Assembly: GCA_023717605.1 (NCBI GenBank)
Contig: JAMQPH010000692.1
Location: 1 to 36,520, forward strand
Reading direction: 5' to 3'
Source of the DNA: Pyrinomonadaceae bacterium
Lineage (GTDB): Bacteria; Acidobacteriota; Blastocatellia; Pyrinomonadales; Pyrinomonadaceae
DNA length: 36,520 nucleotides
The notes under the pieces were generated by a model that had not been told where the DNA came from, ran no database searches, and saw only the letters and a list, made by a program, of their open reading frames with translations. Shown here in pieces: positions 1 to 6,920 of the stretch; position 1 is the stretch's first letter; each line of letters starts with the position of its first letter. The position numbers and the translations under genes were made by a program.

Positions 1-156
1 AAACTCGAGGAAGCTGCGGAGCGCCTGAGTGTTTCTCCTGAAGAGTTGTTGGTTCTGAGTGTCGAAGAGAAGCTCGCGCAGCTCGACGCGGAATTCCGCG
101 ATTCCTCTGATCATGTTCTCAAGAAAAACTCAGAGCTATATGGCCGCCTCGCCTGA
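1..156 (+). CDS. Antitoxin of a Doc-type toxin-antitoxin pair (5' truncated by window edge)
   Basis: The open frame runs from base 1 and ends in TGA at 154-156. Its 51 visible residues read as the C-terminal part of a small antitoxin: a helical segment with LEEAAERLSVSPEELL, a second SVEEKLAQLDAEF segment, and the ending KKNSELYGRLA. This arrangement resembles the short antitoxins that I associate with Doc toxins. Its stop overlaps the ATG of the following toxin gene by one base (TGATG), the tight coupling usual for such pairs. The N-terminal DNA-binding part lies outside the window, so the fold (ribbon-helix-helix or Phd) cannot be seen. Its expected role, by family, is to bind and neutralise the toxin and repress the operon. 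The toxin is frameshifted here, so the antitoxin may now be an orphan. Confidence 0.7.
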   Translation, partial: KLEEAAERLSVSPEELLVLSVEEKLAQLDAEFRDSSDHVLKKNSELYGRLA

Positions 157-540
157 TGCGCTACTTGTCTGTTGAGGAAGTAATCTCCTTACATTCCCCT
201 CGTAATAGCACAAAACGGAGGTTCTTCCGGTTTGAAGGATCGTTGCGCTTTAGAATCCGCCGTGGCCCAACCGGAGGCGAGTTTTGCGGGACAACCCCTG
301 TATCCCACGATCTCGACCAAAACGGCTGCTCTGGGATTCTCACTCATTCAGAATCACACTTTTGTCGACGGGAACAAGCGTGTGGGGCATGCTGCGATGG
401 AAGTGTTTCTCATACTTAACGGCTATGAGCTCAATGCCTCAGTTGACGATCAGGAGAGAGTCGTTATAGGCGTTGCTAGCGGCCAGACGTCAAGAGCGGA
501 ATTGGCTGAATGGCTCAGTCATCATATCGTTCAGCGGTAG
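156..540 (+). pseudogene. doc: Doc/Fic-family toxin, disrupted by a single frameshift
   Basis: The gene starts with ATG at 156 (MRYLSVEEVISLH) in one frame and continues after a CCCC run at 196-199 in another frame (LVIAQNGGSSGLKDRCALESA) to the stop at 538-540. Removing one C from the run would join both parts into one protein of about 127 residues, the normal Doc length. The Fic core is intact in the second part: HTFVDGNKRVG fits the Doc motif HxFx(D/N)(A/G)NKR, with the usual Pro after His replaced by Thr. Doc proteins phosphorylate EF-Tu and stop translation. As written the reading frame is broken, so this is either a real inactivated toxin or an assembly/sequencing error in a homopolymer. 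The antitoxin is directly upstream. Confidence 0.8.
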
Positions 541-569
541 CCACCCCACCGGATGCGAGTATTATTGAA

Positions 570-638
570 GAGAGCCCGGTGCGGGAAAATCTCACGGGCG
601 ATCTCTGCGGGGCAGTCGGCCGGCTGTCCTACCGCGCG
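570..638 (+). mobile_element. Probable 3' remnant of a group II intron (domains V and VI)
   Basis: The stretch has the form of a bacterial group II intron 3' end. A domain V-like hairpin at 570-605 carries an AGC triad (573-575), outer pairing GAGA/TCTC and GCCC/GGGC, and an upper GTG...CAC stem capped by GAAA. A domain VI-like hairpin at 606-636 follows: GCGG pairs with CCGC, CAGTC with GGCTG around a GGCC loop, and an unpaired A at 631 sits where the branch-point A is expected. The sequence style (GCGGGAAAATCTCACG) is that seen downstream of group II reverse transcriptases. No reverse transcriptase or upstream domains are present, so only a dead tail remains. The identification is from memory of family sequences and needs a covariance-model search. 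Confidence 0.55.
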
Positions 639-662
639 ATGGAGCTTGAACGAGGAGTTGTA

Positions 663-1382
663 ATGAATGATCTTATCAAGTTGGTCTTCGCTCAAATTCC
701 TAAATATCTCTTCAACTTTTTCAATCTAGTTTCCAGGCCTAAGAGATTTGTTCGAAAGAGGAATGTATACAACGATCAGACTCTAACTGCAGCGCTGACT
801 TTCCTGGCTATTTCATTTGTACTGACACTAATCTTGAAGGCCCCTCTCATACCGGCAAACGTTAATTTCTGGCAGTACATCGCAACTAGTGGTCTTCTGG
901 CGCTGATCGAGATGGCACTCATGGCAATTGCGTTGCGATTTGCCTGGACGTTGGTAGGGGGGCCTGCGCCCTTTGGAAGATTTTTGATTACGTTCTGCTA
1001 TTACTACGCGGTAGGTCTGATTGTTTTACGGGCGTCTACTATTTTAGCCTACGGAATCGCCAAGGTTTGGGATCCGGAATTGTACGCTCTTCTGATCGAG
1101 GCTTATAAGGATAAGAGCTTCAGTAGTCCTAAGGTTCAGGCATATGTGGCAAAAGCGGGTGCTTCAGGTGATTTCAAGCAACTGCTCCCTTTAGCAGCGG
1201 TCAATTTGATGAATTGGCTTGGGCTGGCTGCTCTATTAGCTTGGACAATTGCCGGCTGGGGCGCATATCGAGAGCTTACGACACTTGCTAAAAAGAGGTC
1301 CGTCTTGGCCGGGATAGTTTTCATTTGCTTATACCCGATTGTCTTCTTATTGAATTATCTGCTTTATATCGTATTGATTTAA
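663..1382 (+). CDS. YIP1-like multi-pass membrane protein
   Basis: The predicted protein has 239 residues. ATG at 663 is chosen because GAGGAG lies about six bases upstream; the longer frame from 510 would have to translate the group II intron remnant. There are about five hydrophobic segments: residues about 35-55 (TAALTFLAISFVLTLIL), 68-90, 108-130, 175-200 and 215-238. A basic N-terminal part (RPKRFVRKRN) is likely cytoplasmic. The overall plan, a short soluble head followed by five membrane helices with a phenylalanine- and tyrosine-rich middle (FGRFLITFCYYYAVG), resembles bacterial YIP1-domain proteins. No enzymatic motif is visible and the function is unknown. It stands alone, with the toxin remnant upstream and a 234-base gap downstream in which I recognise nothing. 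Confidence 0.65.
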   Translation: MNDLIKLVFAQIPKYLFNFFNLVSRPKRFVRKRNVYNDQTLTAALTFLAISFVLTLILKAPLIPANVNFWQYIATSGLLALIEMALMAIALRFAWTLVGGPAPFGRFLITFCYYYAVGLIVLRASTILAYGIAKVWDPELYALLIEAYKDKSFSSPKVQAYVAKAGASGDFKQLLPLAAVNLMNWLGLAALLAWTIAGWGAYRELTTLAKKRSVLAGIVFICLYPIVFLLNYLLYIVLI

Positions 1383-1616
1383 ATGCTCCTTGAGAAACCT
1401 AGCGAACGACGTGGCCAAATATGGCAAGCTTGTCTAGTTGAGCGGGCGGCGAGATACGTAACAAGGTTCACAACGATCCGCCCCAACAACCATTAGCGCT
1501 TGCAGCGGACGGAATCATCATGTCTCTTAACGGACGACTTGCCGCGCAAAATGAGATGGGCAGTTGCTGCCAGGCTGATGAAGCGCGGCGTTGTGCGTCT
1601 CAGGAGGTGATCAGAT

Positions 1617-2132
1617 ATGATTCGCTACCTCATCCTTAAACAACTTGATAAAGAAGAGCGCTCCCTGGGCGAGTCAGTAGATTACGTTCGTCACATCCTT
1701 CGGTCTTCGCTCCCGGCGTTCTTCAAATTCGCCTTGTTCACTCCGCTCTCTCAGCACCGCCGCAAGCTTCCTCCGACTCCCTACCGCGTCGCGCGAATCG
1801 TCGCCACGCAGGATGAGGATTGCGGCACGTGCGTGCAGATTGAGGTGAATCTGGCCCGCAAGGACGGCGTGGCTGGTGATGTTATACGTGCCGTGCTGAA
1901 CAATCGCCCCGAGGATCTGACGCCAGAGCTTGCCGACGTATACACGTTTAGTAAAGCTGTGGTGGAAGCGAGCGGGGAGCAGGAGGAGTTGCGTCAGCGG
2001 ATGCGTGAGAGATATGGGGAAGAGGGGCTGGTGGAGTTAGCGCTGGGGATGGCGGCGGCCCGAGTCTTTCCGGTGACGAAACGAGCGCTTGGCTTCGCGA
2101 CGAGCTGCGCTTTAGTTGAAATTAAAGTGTAA
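1617..2132 (+). CDS. AhpD-like / carboxymuconolactone decarboxylase-family protein
   Basis: The 171-residue protein begins at ATG 1617 after a very strong ribosome site (AGGAGGTGATC, about 1601-1611). The motif EDCGTCVQIEVNLAR holds a CxxC pair (CGTC) followed by a helix, as in the AhpD/CMD fold, where the two cysteines are the redox-active site of a small alkylhydroperoxidase. The helices after it (GVAGDVIRAVLNN and ELADVYTFSKAVVE) fit the same all-helical architecture. The canonical downstream histidine of AhpD (CxxCxxxH) is absent, with Glu-Val-Asn in its place, so peroxidase activity is uncertain. It is separated from the carbonic anhydrase by 34 bases and could be co-transcribed. The assignment to the superfamily is fairly safe; substrate and partner are not known. 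Confidence 0.65.
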   Translation: MIRYLILKQLDKEERSLGESVDYVRHILRSSLPAFFKFALFTPLSQHRRKLPPTPYRVARIVATQDEDCGTCVQIEVNLARKDGVAGDVIRAVLNNRPEDLTPELADVYTFSKAVVEASGEQEELRQRMRERYGEEGLVELALGMAAARVFPVTKRALGFATSCALVEIKV

Positions 2133-2166
2133 GCGGTGGGGTATGATCGTCTCGTGAATTCCTGAC

Positions 2167-2811
2167 ATGAAGGAACTGAACGAACTGCTGGAGAATAACC
2201 GGGGCTGGTCCGAGCGTATAAAGGCCAGCGACCCGGGATTTTTTCAGGCCCTGGCTCAGCAGCAGAATCCGCGCTACCTGTGGATAGGTTGTTCGGACAG
2301 TCGGGTGCCGGCAACTCAACTCGTCGGCCTTTCCCCGGGCGAGATGTTTGTCCACCGCAACGTTGCGAACGTAGTTGTTCACACTGATTTCAATTGCCTT
2401 TCGGTGCTCGAATTCGCCGTAGACTTGCTGAAGGTCAGTCACATAATTGTTTGCGGTCACGACGGCTGCAACGGTGTGCAGGCAGCGATGCAGAATCGTA
2501 AACTTGGCCTTGCAGATAACTGGCTGCGCTTTGTGCAGGACGTCATGCAGCGCCATGACGCGCTGCTCTCAGAGATTAGAGATGAGGCACAGCGCTTGAA
2601 CAAGCTGTGTGAGTTGAATGTTATCGAACAGGCGCTCAACGTTGGCCGGACTACGATTGTCCAAAATGCCTGGGACAGGGGCCAGGAGCTGGCCGTGCAT
2701 GGTTGGATTTACGGGATAGGCGACGGGCTGCTGCGCGATTTGGACATCTGTATTGCCAACCAGACTGAGCTGTCTATAGCTTACAAAAACACCGTTAAGG
2801 CATCTGGCTAA
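2167..2811 (+). CDS. can: Beta-class carbonic anhydrase
   Basis: The 214-residue protein matches the beta-carbonic anhydrase family over its full length. Zinc ligands are visible at the expected places: Cys42 in GCSDSR, His98 and Cys101 in CGHDGC, and the Asp44-Arg46 dyad that gates the active site. The spacing is the same as I recall for Escherichia coli Can. The enzyme interconverts carbon dioxide and bicarbonate in the cytoplasm and supplies bicarbonate to biosynthetic carboxylases. The second motif has Asp-Gly (CGHDGC) where many homologues have Tyr or Ser. The N-terminal helix (ELNELLENNRGW) is the usual dimer-arm segment. No signal peptide is present. Directly downstream begins a region with different base composition. 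Confidence 0.93.
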   Translation: MKELNELLENNRGWSERIKASDPGFFQALAQQQNPRYLWIGCSDSRVPATQLVGLSPGEMFVHRNVANVVVHTDFNCLSVLEFAVDLLKVSHIIVCGHDGCNGVQAAMQNRKLGLADNWLRFVQDVMQRHDALLSEIRDEAQRLNKLCELNVIEQALNVGRTTIVQNAWDRGQELAVHGWIYGIGDGLLRDLDICIANQTELSIAYKNTVKASG

Positions 2812-2868
2812 CCACGGAACACGAAAAATTCATAGGCGCCATCTATTGGGCGGGCAGAGGAGAACAAG

Positions 2869-3357
2869 CTGAGCAAAGAACAAACAAAAGACCTGCTGAA
2901 ATTTCTCAAACCGTTTGAGGATGACATTAGAGAAATTGTCCTGTGGCTAAGGGAGTTTGTTTGGGACTTGTATCCCACTACGAATGAACTAATTTATGAC
3001 AACTACAATGCCGTAGCATTTGGGTGGTCGCTGACTGATAGACTTGGACACACATTTTGTTCCGTTGCGGTTATTAGAAGCAACAAGAATGTTCATTTTG
3101 GTTTTTATTGGGGTTCTCAAATTGCTGATCCTGACAAAATGTTATTAGGCAAAGGAAATCAATACAGATACATCTTAGTCAAAAACAAAAACGATTTCCC
3201 GAAGGCATACATAAAGAAACTCCTAAAAGAGGCGTACGCCAACTCTCTGGCCAAAGTGAAAGATAAAAGCCAAATGATGCAAGGCGCGACAATTACCAAA
3301 TCAATTTCAGCGGTAAAACGAAAATCCGGAAGAGTTGCGGGGAAGAAAAAGAAGTGA
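2869..3357 (+). CDS. DUF1801-family protein, AT-rich, probable CTG start
   Basis: The frame is open from 2836 to the TGA at 3355-3357. The first half reads KDLLKFLKPFEDDIREI and LWLREFVWDLYP, which is conserved in DUF1801 proteins, so the gene must begin well upstream of the first TTG at 2968. The best start is CTG at 2869, with AGAGGAG at 2856-2862 six bases before it; no ATG, GTG or TTG is available there. The product has about 162 residues, with NELIYDNYNAVAFGWS as core motif and a lysine-rich tail (KRKSGRVAGKKKK). The family's function is unknown; a frataxin/YdhG-like fold is known for relatives. The gene is clearly richer in A and T than its neighbours, which suggests acquisition from elsewhere. 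Confidence 0.65.
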   Translation: MSKEQTKDLLKFLKPFEDDIREIVLWLREFVWDLYPTTNELIYDNYNAVAFGWSLTDRLGHTFCSVAVIRSNKNVHFGFYWGSQIADPDKMLLGKGNQYRYILVKNKNDFPKAYIKKLLKEAYANSLAKVKDKSQMMQGATITKSISAVKRKSGRVAGKKKK

Positions 3358-3386
3358 CTGCCTAACGGTGGGCGAAGAAAGACGCT

Positions 3387-4118
3387 ATGACAAGTGAAGC
3401 AGAGTTCATCGAAGCTGCCAAGGAGGGAGGCGCGACGAAGATCGCCTCCTTGCTGAAGGTCGATCCGGGTCTGGTGCGTGCCGTCGGAGACCACTTGAAG
3501 AGTGCTCTGCACTGGGCCGCAGAGATGGACCATGTTGACGTGGCTGCTGCACTCGTAGAGGCGGGAGCGGACATCGAGGCTCGGACATCATGGGGTGCGT
3601 CGCCGTTTGACTGGGCGGCAACGATGGGTAGTTCCCGCGTGGCCGACCTGCTACTCGCGCGTGGTGCCACTGGACTCACATTGATCACGGCCGCGAGCCT
3701 GGGGAAGCTGTCCGCAGTTCGCGGCATCATTGAATCGGGGGAAGATCTGTCGGCGCACAGAAGGAGAGACGCTCCGACGGCACCCGACGATGACCACTGG
3801 CCTCCCGACTCGGCGCACATCCGCAAGGACGCGATTTCAGACGCTCTCTACGCCGCAGCTCGAAACGGCCACCGCGATGTGGTCGCCTACCTGCTCGACC
3901 ATGGGGCAGACATTGATGCCAAGGGTGTCTTCGGAGCGACTGGTCTCCACTGGGCGGCGATAAACGGTCACCAGGAAGCAGTCGAATTCCTTTTGAAGCA
4001 TGGTGCCAATCTCACGATCAGGGATTCGAAATTTGATTCGACTCCGGAAGGGTGGGCGCAGGAAGGCGGCCATAACTCGATCGTAGCGATGCTGCGGCAA
4101 GCCCGACCAACTGCCTGA
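3387..4118 (+). CDS. Ankyrin-repeat protein
   Basis: The 243-residue protein consists mostly of ankyrin repeats. Clear units are SALHWAAEMDHVDVAAALVEAGADIEARTSWG (in pieces: SALHWAAEMDHVDVAAAL, EAGADIEAR; about residues 38-68), SPFDWAATMGSSRVADLLLARGA (about 72-94), DALYAAARNGHRDVVAYL with DHGADIDAKG (about 153-181) and TGLHWAAINGHQEAVEFL with KHGANL (about 185-212). A linker at 115-150 rich in Arg, Asp and Pro splits them into two blocks. No signal peptide or enzymatic domain is seen, so it is probably a cytoplasmic protein-binding scaffold with unknown partner. It lies 29 bases after the DUF1801 gene. Ankyrin genes of this kind are common accessory genes in soil bacteria. Confidence 0.85.
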   Translation: MTSEAEFIEAAKEGGATKIASLLKVDPGLVRAVGDHLKSALHWAAEMDHVDVAAALVEAGADIEARTSWGASPFDWAATMGSSRVADLLLARGATGLTLITAASLGKLSAVRGIIESGEDLSAHRRRDAPTAPDDDHWPPDSAHIRKDAISDALYAAARNGHRDVVAYLLDHGADIDAKGVFGATGLHWAAINGHQEAVEFLLKHGANLTIRDSKFDSTPEGWAQEGGHNSIVAMLRQARPTA

Positions 4119-4202
4119 CCCGCGCTTGCATGCGACCGCTGAGAATCGCGGCGGGTGAAGGGCAGTTTTGAGCATGATCACTAGTCATTGATGGAGAAAT
4201 TC

Positions 4203-5144
4203 ATGCGTACCGCACACTTCAATCAGCGGACCGGAGTCTTGTTTCTACTTGCTACTTTACTGGTTACTTTTTCGCAGTTCGCAGCATCGCCCCTACATCA
4301 AGTGCCGGACAACGAATCCGCAGCGCTCTTTGACTATGACCGATCCGTCGCGTTCGACCTCAAGGAGGATTCCGCAAAGGAGCAGGACGGCGTCACCATC
4401 CGTGATGTCAACTATGCCGCATATACTCCGCAGCGCGGGCGCATCAAGGCTTTCCTCATCCAGCCTGGCGGCAAAGGGCCTTTCGCCGGCGTGCTCTTCT
4501 TCCATTGGTACGGCACACCAAACGGGAACCGCAATCAATTCCTCGACGAAGCCGTGTCCCTTGCCAAACAAGGAACCGTCTCGCTTTTGATCCAAGGCTA
4601 CTTCCCATGGGCTGTGCCGCCTGCTGACGCCAAGGCGGATCGCCAGCGCGTCATCGATGAAACCATCGAAGTCCGCAGGGCGCTGGACTTACTGCTCTCA
4701 CAGCCCGAAGTTGATCGGAGGCGCATCGGCTACGTCGGTCACGACTACGGCGCTATGTACGGCGCAATTACCGCGGGCGTGGACAAGCGTGTGAAGACCT
4801 ATATCGTGATCGCTGGCATCGGCAGCTTTAGCAACTGGTCACTCGACTATTGGCTGAAAGCCATCCCGGCACCTGACAAGGAAGCCTACCAGCAGGCGCT
4901 GAAACCGATTGACCCGATCACACAAATTGCCCGCGCCGCACCTGCATCTCTCCTGTTTCAATTTGCTAACTCGGACGAACATATTAAGAAGGAGGCGGCT
5001 ATAGCCTTCTTCGATGCGGCGAGCAATCCGAAAGAGGTCAAGTGGTACGACGGCAAACACGAATTGCATGTCGAAGCGGCACGCGACGATCGGCGCGTGT
5101 GGCTAACACGACAACTTCGTCTAACTAAGCCAACCAGGAAATAG
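4203..5144 (+). CDS. Exported alpha/beta hydrolase (dienelactone-hydrolase-like) with Asp nucleophile position
   Basis: ATG 4203 is preferred (GGAG at 4193-4196, then AAATTC), giving 313 residues with a signal peptide: basic start, hydrophobic core GVLFLLATLLVTF and a probable cut near FAA-SP (residue 28). Earlier in-frame codons at 4188 and 4191 are possible. The fold is alpha/beta hydrolase: strand and oxyanion region FAGVLFFHWYG (95-104), nucleophile elbow RIGYVGHDYGAMYG, and a late histidine in DGKHELHV. The elbow has Asp181 where dienelactone hydrolases carry Cys and esterases Ser; GHDxGA is the elbow style of epoxide hydrolases and haloalkane dehalogenases. The substrate is unknown. The gene stands alone and is followed by a VOC fragment. 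Confidence 0.75.
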   Translation: MRTAHFNQRTGVLFLLATLLVTFSQFAASPLHQVPDNESAALFDYDRSVAFDLKEDSAKEQDGVTIRDVNYAAYTPQRGRIKAFLIQPGGKGPFAGVLFFHWYGTPNGNRNQFLDEAVSLAKQGTVSLLIQGYFPWAVPPADAKADRQRVIDETIEVRRALDLLLSQPEVDRRRIGYVGHDYGAMYGAITAGVDKRVKTYIVIAGIGSFSNWSLDYWLKAIPAPDKEAYQQALKPIDPITQIARAAPASLLFQFANSDEHIKKEAAIAFFDAASNPKEVKWYDGKHELHVEAARDDRRVWLTRQLRLTKPTRK

Positions 5145-5291
5145 GCTAAGGAAGACTGTCACAAGGCCGGAGTACTCATTACTTATCCGTTGCGGGACGA
5201 GCCTTGGGGTCAGCGACGATTTGGCCTAAACGATCCCGCAGGTACGTGGGTGGATGTGGTCCAGCAAATAGAACCTGAGCCGGGGTTTGGA
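5145..5291 (+). pseudogene. C-terminal remnant of a VOC (glyoxalase/bleomycin-resistance) family protein
   Basis: Translation in the frame of base 5145 gives KAGVLITYPLRDEPWGQRRF followed by GLNDPAGTWVDVVQQIEPEP. This is the typical last third of a VOC-superfamily protein, where WGQR.F...DPAG..VDVVQQ forms the final beta-alpha-beta unit. The first two thirds of such a protein are missing: the bases before 5145 belong to the hydrolase gene and its stop (5142-5144). No start codon or ribosome site is placed to express the fragment. It is therefore read as the stump of a gene whose 5' part was lost, probably in the same rearrangement that placed the hydrolase here. It is recognised by eye only. 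Confidence 0.65.
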
Positions 5292-5316
5292 ACCAGTACA
5301 TTGAGTAGAGAAGTCG

Positions 5317-5472
5317 TTACTCGTCCGTCACAGAGGGCGGCGGATGAGTGTCGAACCGATAGCGACCCTCATCCAACCGCCGCTGTAAGTTGCGATAGCC
5401 GACAACCAGCATCCCGATCAACACGAGCTGCAAGACCTCTATTACCAGCCAGATCAGGAATAAAAATCTCAC
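5317..5472 (-). CDS. Small membrane protein coupled to the SPFH gene
   Basis: A GTG start at 5472-5470 lies one base after the TAA stop of the SPFH gene (5476-5474), and GGGGAGG at the end of that gene is its ribosome site, so translation is probably coupled. The 51-residue product begins MRFLFLIWLVIEVLQLVLIG and continues as one hydrophobic helix to about residue 25. A basic, polar tail with RRLDEGRYRFD follows, which by the positive-inside rule should be cytoplasmic. No family is recognised. Its context suggests a partner or modulator of the SPFH protein, similar in principle to the small NfeD-like partners of other SPFH proteins, although it is not NfeD-like in sequence. Confidence 0.6.
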   Translation of the reverse strand: MRFLFLIWLVIEVLQLVLIGMLVVGYRNLQRRLDEGRYRFDTHPPPSVTDE

Positions 5473-5473
5473 G

Positions 5474-6304
5474 TTACCTCCCCGCAGGAACTTGCAACTG
5501 CACACCCGGCTGACCGTACATGATGGTCAGCGCACCCTGGTGATTCTTGATACCTTCGGCGCGTGCACGCTCGATCTCCAGTTGCAGTTCCAGCTTCTTG
5601 ATTTCGAGCAGAGCCGGATTAGCAAAAGTCTGTGCTTCGATCTGCTTGGTCTGCGCCGCGACCTTGGCGGCTTCGAGTCTGGCTTCCTCCGCCTGCTTTT
5701 GCTTCTCATTGGCAACGACGCCGGAAGCTGCCGCTTCGACCCTGTCGTCCAGAAAATCAGGATTGCCTATCTGAACCGACTCAGTCACCAGCAGGAGTTG
5801 AGTCCCGAGCTGCGGACGCAAGGAATCTAAAATCCTCTTTTGAATCTGCTCCTGATTTGCGTAGATCTCGTAAGCTCCGTAATCCGCGAAAGAGTTGCGT
5901 GCTTCCGTTTGCACGATTCCTTTCAGGATTTCGTTGCGCCGGCGGTGTCTCTCCTGCTCCGAGAACCCGTACTTGCGCACATACTCGGCTATCTTGGTGG
6001 GGTCTGTGTAAGCAGTCAGTGAAATATCGACTTGTAAGGCGGCGTTGTCTTTACTGGTTACGCGCACCGGCGCGCTTTCTGTAAACGATTTGATGTTGAC
6101 ATCGTAACTCTTGCGTCCCGGCGCAATCGTCGTGAACCATCCGTCCGATGGAGTGTAGATGCGCTCAATCGCGCCCCACTTGGTTACGACCTGCACCGTG
6201 CCTTCCTGTGCAAACTTGATATTCGAGAAAGTCACCACTCCTCCAATCAGGAGAACGATGATAATCAGAATCACCACAGCGATGAAGAATTTGCCTTTCG
6301 GCAT
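5474..6304 (-). CDS. SPFH/prohibitin-family membrane protein
   Basis: The start is ATG at 6304 (MPKGKFFIAVVILIIIVLL), supported by GGAGGAGG just upstream; a longer frame from 6358 has no such site. The protein has 276 residues. One membrane helix (about 6-27) is followed by the SPFH (band 7) domain (about 30-195; GTVQVVTKWGAIERIYTPSDG and ARNSFADYGAYEIYANQEQI). A long alanine/glutamate-rich coiled coil (about 200-255; KQKQAEEARLEAAKVAAQTKQ) comes next. The short tail is IMYGQPGVQLQVPAGR. Prohibitin-like proteins oligomerise into large rings that organise membrane microdomains or control proteases such as FtsH. The gene forms a two-gene minus-strand unit with the small membrane protein downstream. 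Confidence 0.85.
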   Translation of the reverse strand: MPKGKFFIAVVILIIIVLLIGGVVTFSNIKFAQEGTVQVVTKWGAIERIYTPSDGWFTTIAPGRKSYDVNIKSFTESAPVRVTSKDNAALQVDISLTAYTDPTKIAEYVRKYGFSEQERHRRRNEILKGIVQTEARNSFADYGAYEIYANQEQIQKRILDSLRPQLGTQLLLVTESVQIGNPDFLDDRVEAAASGVVANEKQKQAEEARLEAAKVAAQTKQIEAQTFANPALLEIKKLELQLEIERARAEGIKNHQGALTIMYGQPGVQLQVPAGR

Positions 6305-6438
6305 AGAGTTTCCTCCTCCGTTGATATTCACAATCTCTGGCCATTTTTCTGTATTCATGCCAGCTTATACGCGGAACTACCTGACAAAGTTGTGAACTCC
6401 GTGTGAATAACCCGTGACGCCGGCCTTATTCCCGTTTG

Positions 6439-6833
6439 ATGCTTCTGCTCGTAAGTACCTTGGGAACGGGTTATATTCTGAAACATGCCCCGGCCACGCA
6501 AGGTAACCAGTGCGCTCTTGGCCTTTGCAGTTCTGGTTTAACCCTGGGACTCTGGGCGTTCTGGATTGAACCAGCCTGGCTCACCACCCACAGCTTCACT
6601 TTGCAGATACCTCACTGGCAGCCCGAACAAAATGGCCTCAAGGTTGCTGTCCTCACCGATTTGCATGTCGGCTCTCCACATAATGGCATCGAGCACAATA
6701 TGGGAAGAGGTTTGCGATGGGACATGTTGTTGAGAGTGGACAACATCTGTTTGTGTGCGGCGGCGTGGGCACCAGCATCCTGCCGGTTCGGTTTCGCGTG
6801 CCACCGGAAGTAGCCGTGATGACCCTTAAGTGA
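6439..6833 (+). pseudogene. Metallophosphoesterase remnant with frameshift and large internal deletion
   Basis: Three pieces in different frames add up to the two ends of a membrane-anchored metallophosphoesterase. ATG 6485 opens MPRPRKVTSALLAFAVLV, a plausible membrane anchor, but meets TAA at 6536-6538. A second frame continues LTLGLWAFWIEPAW and, further on, LKVAVLTDLHVGSPHNGI, containing the first metal-binding motif (DLHVG). A third frame from about 6706 reads KRFAMGHVVESGQHLFV and GTSILPVRFRVPPEVAVMTL to TGA 6831-6833, the conserved C-terminus. The middle, about 150 residues with the other metal ligands, is gone. So at least one frameshift and one deletion have occurred, and no functional enzyme can be made. 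Confidence 0.75.
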
Positions 6834-6920
6834 GTAGACTGGGGTTTGTTTGTAAGTTGTGTAGAACCTCCTGATTGAAAAGTCATTTTTCCCGGATGAA
6901 ATAAAGGAGATCAGCAGGTG

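Noticed and set aside
510-662. N-terminal extension of the membrane protein from 510
   Set aside because: It would translate the end of the Doc gene and the intron remnant; ATG 663 has a proper ribosome site.
1440-1560. Cassette-like bases GCTTGCAGCGGACGG between the YIP1-like and AhpD-like genes
   Set aside because: Similar in flavour to attC flanks, but the core sites do not fit and no second half is present.
3345-3385. GCCTAAC after the DUF1801 stop, resembling an integron attC half-site
   Set aside because: No matching GTTRRRY partner, no attC-like fold and no integrase in the window; a single seven-base match is not enough.
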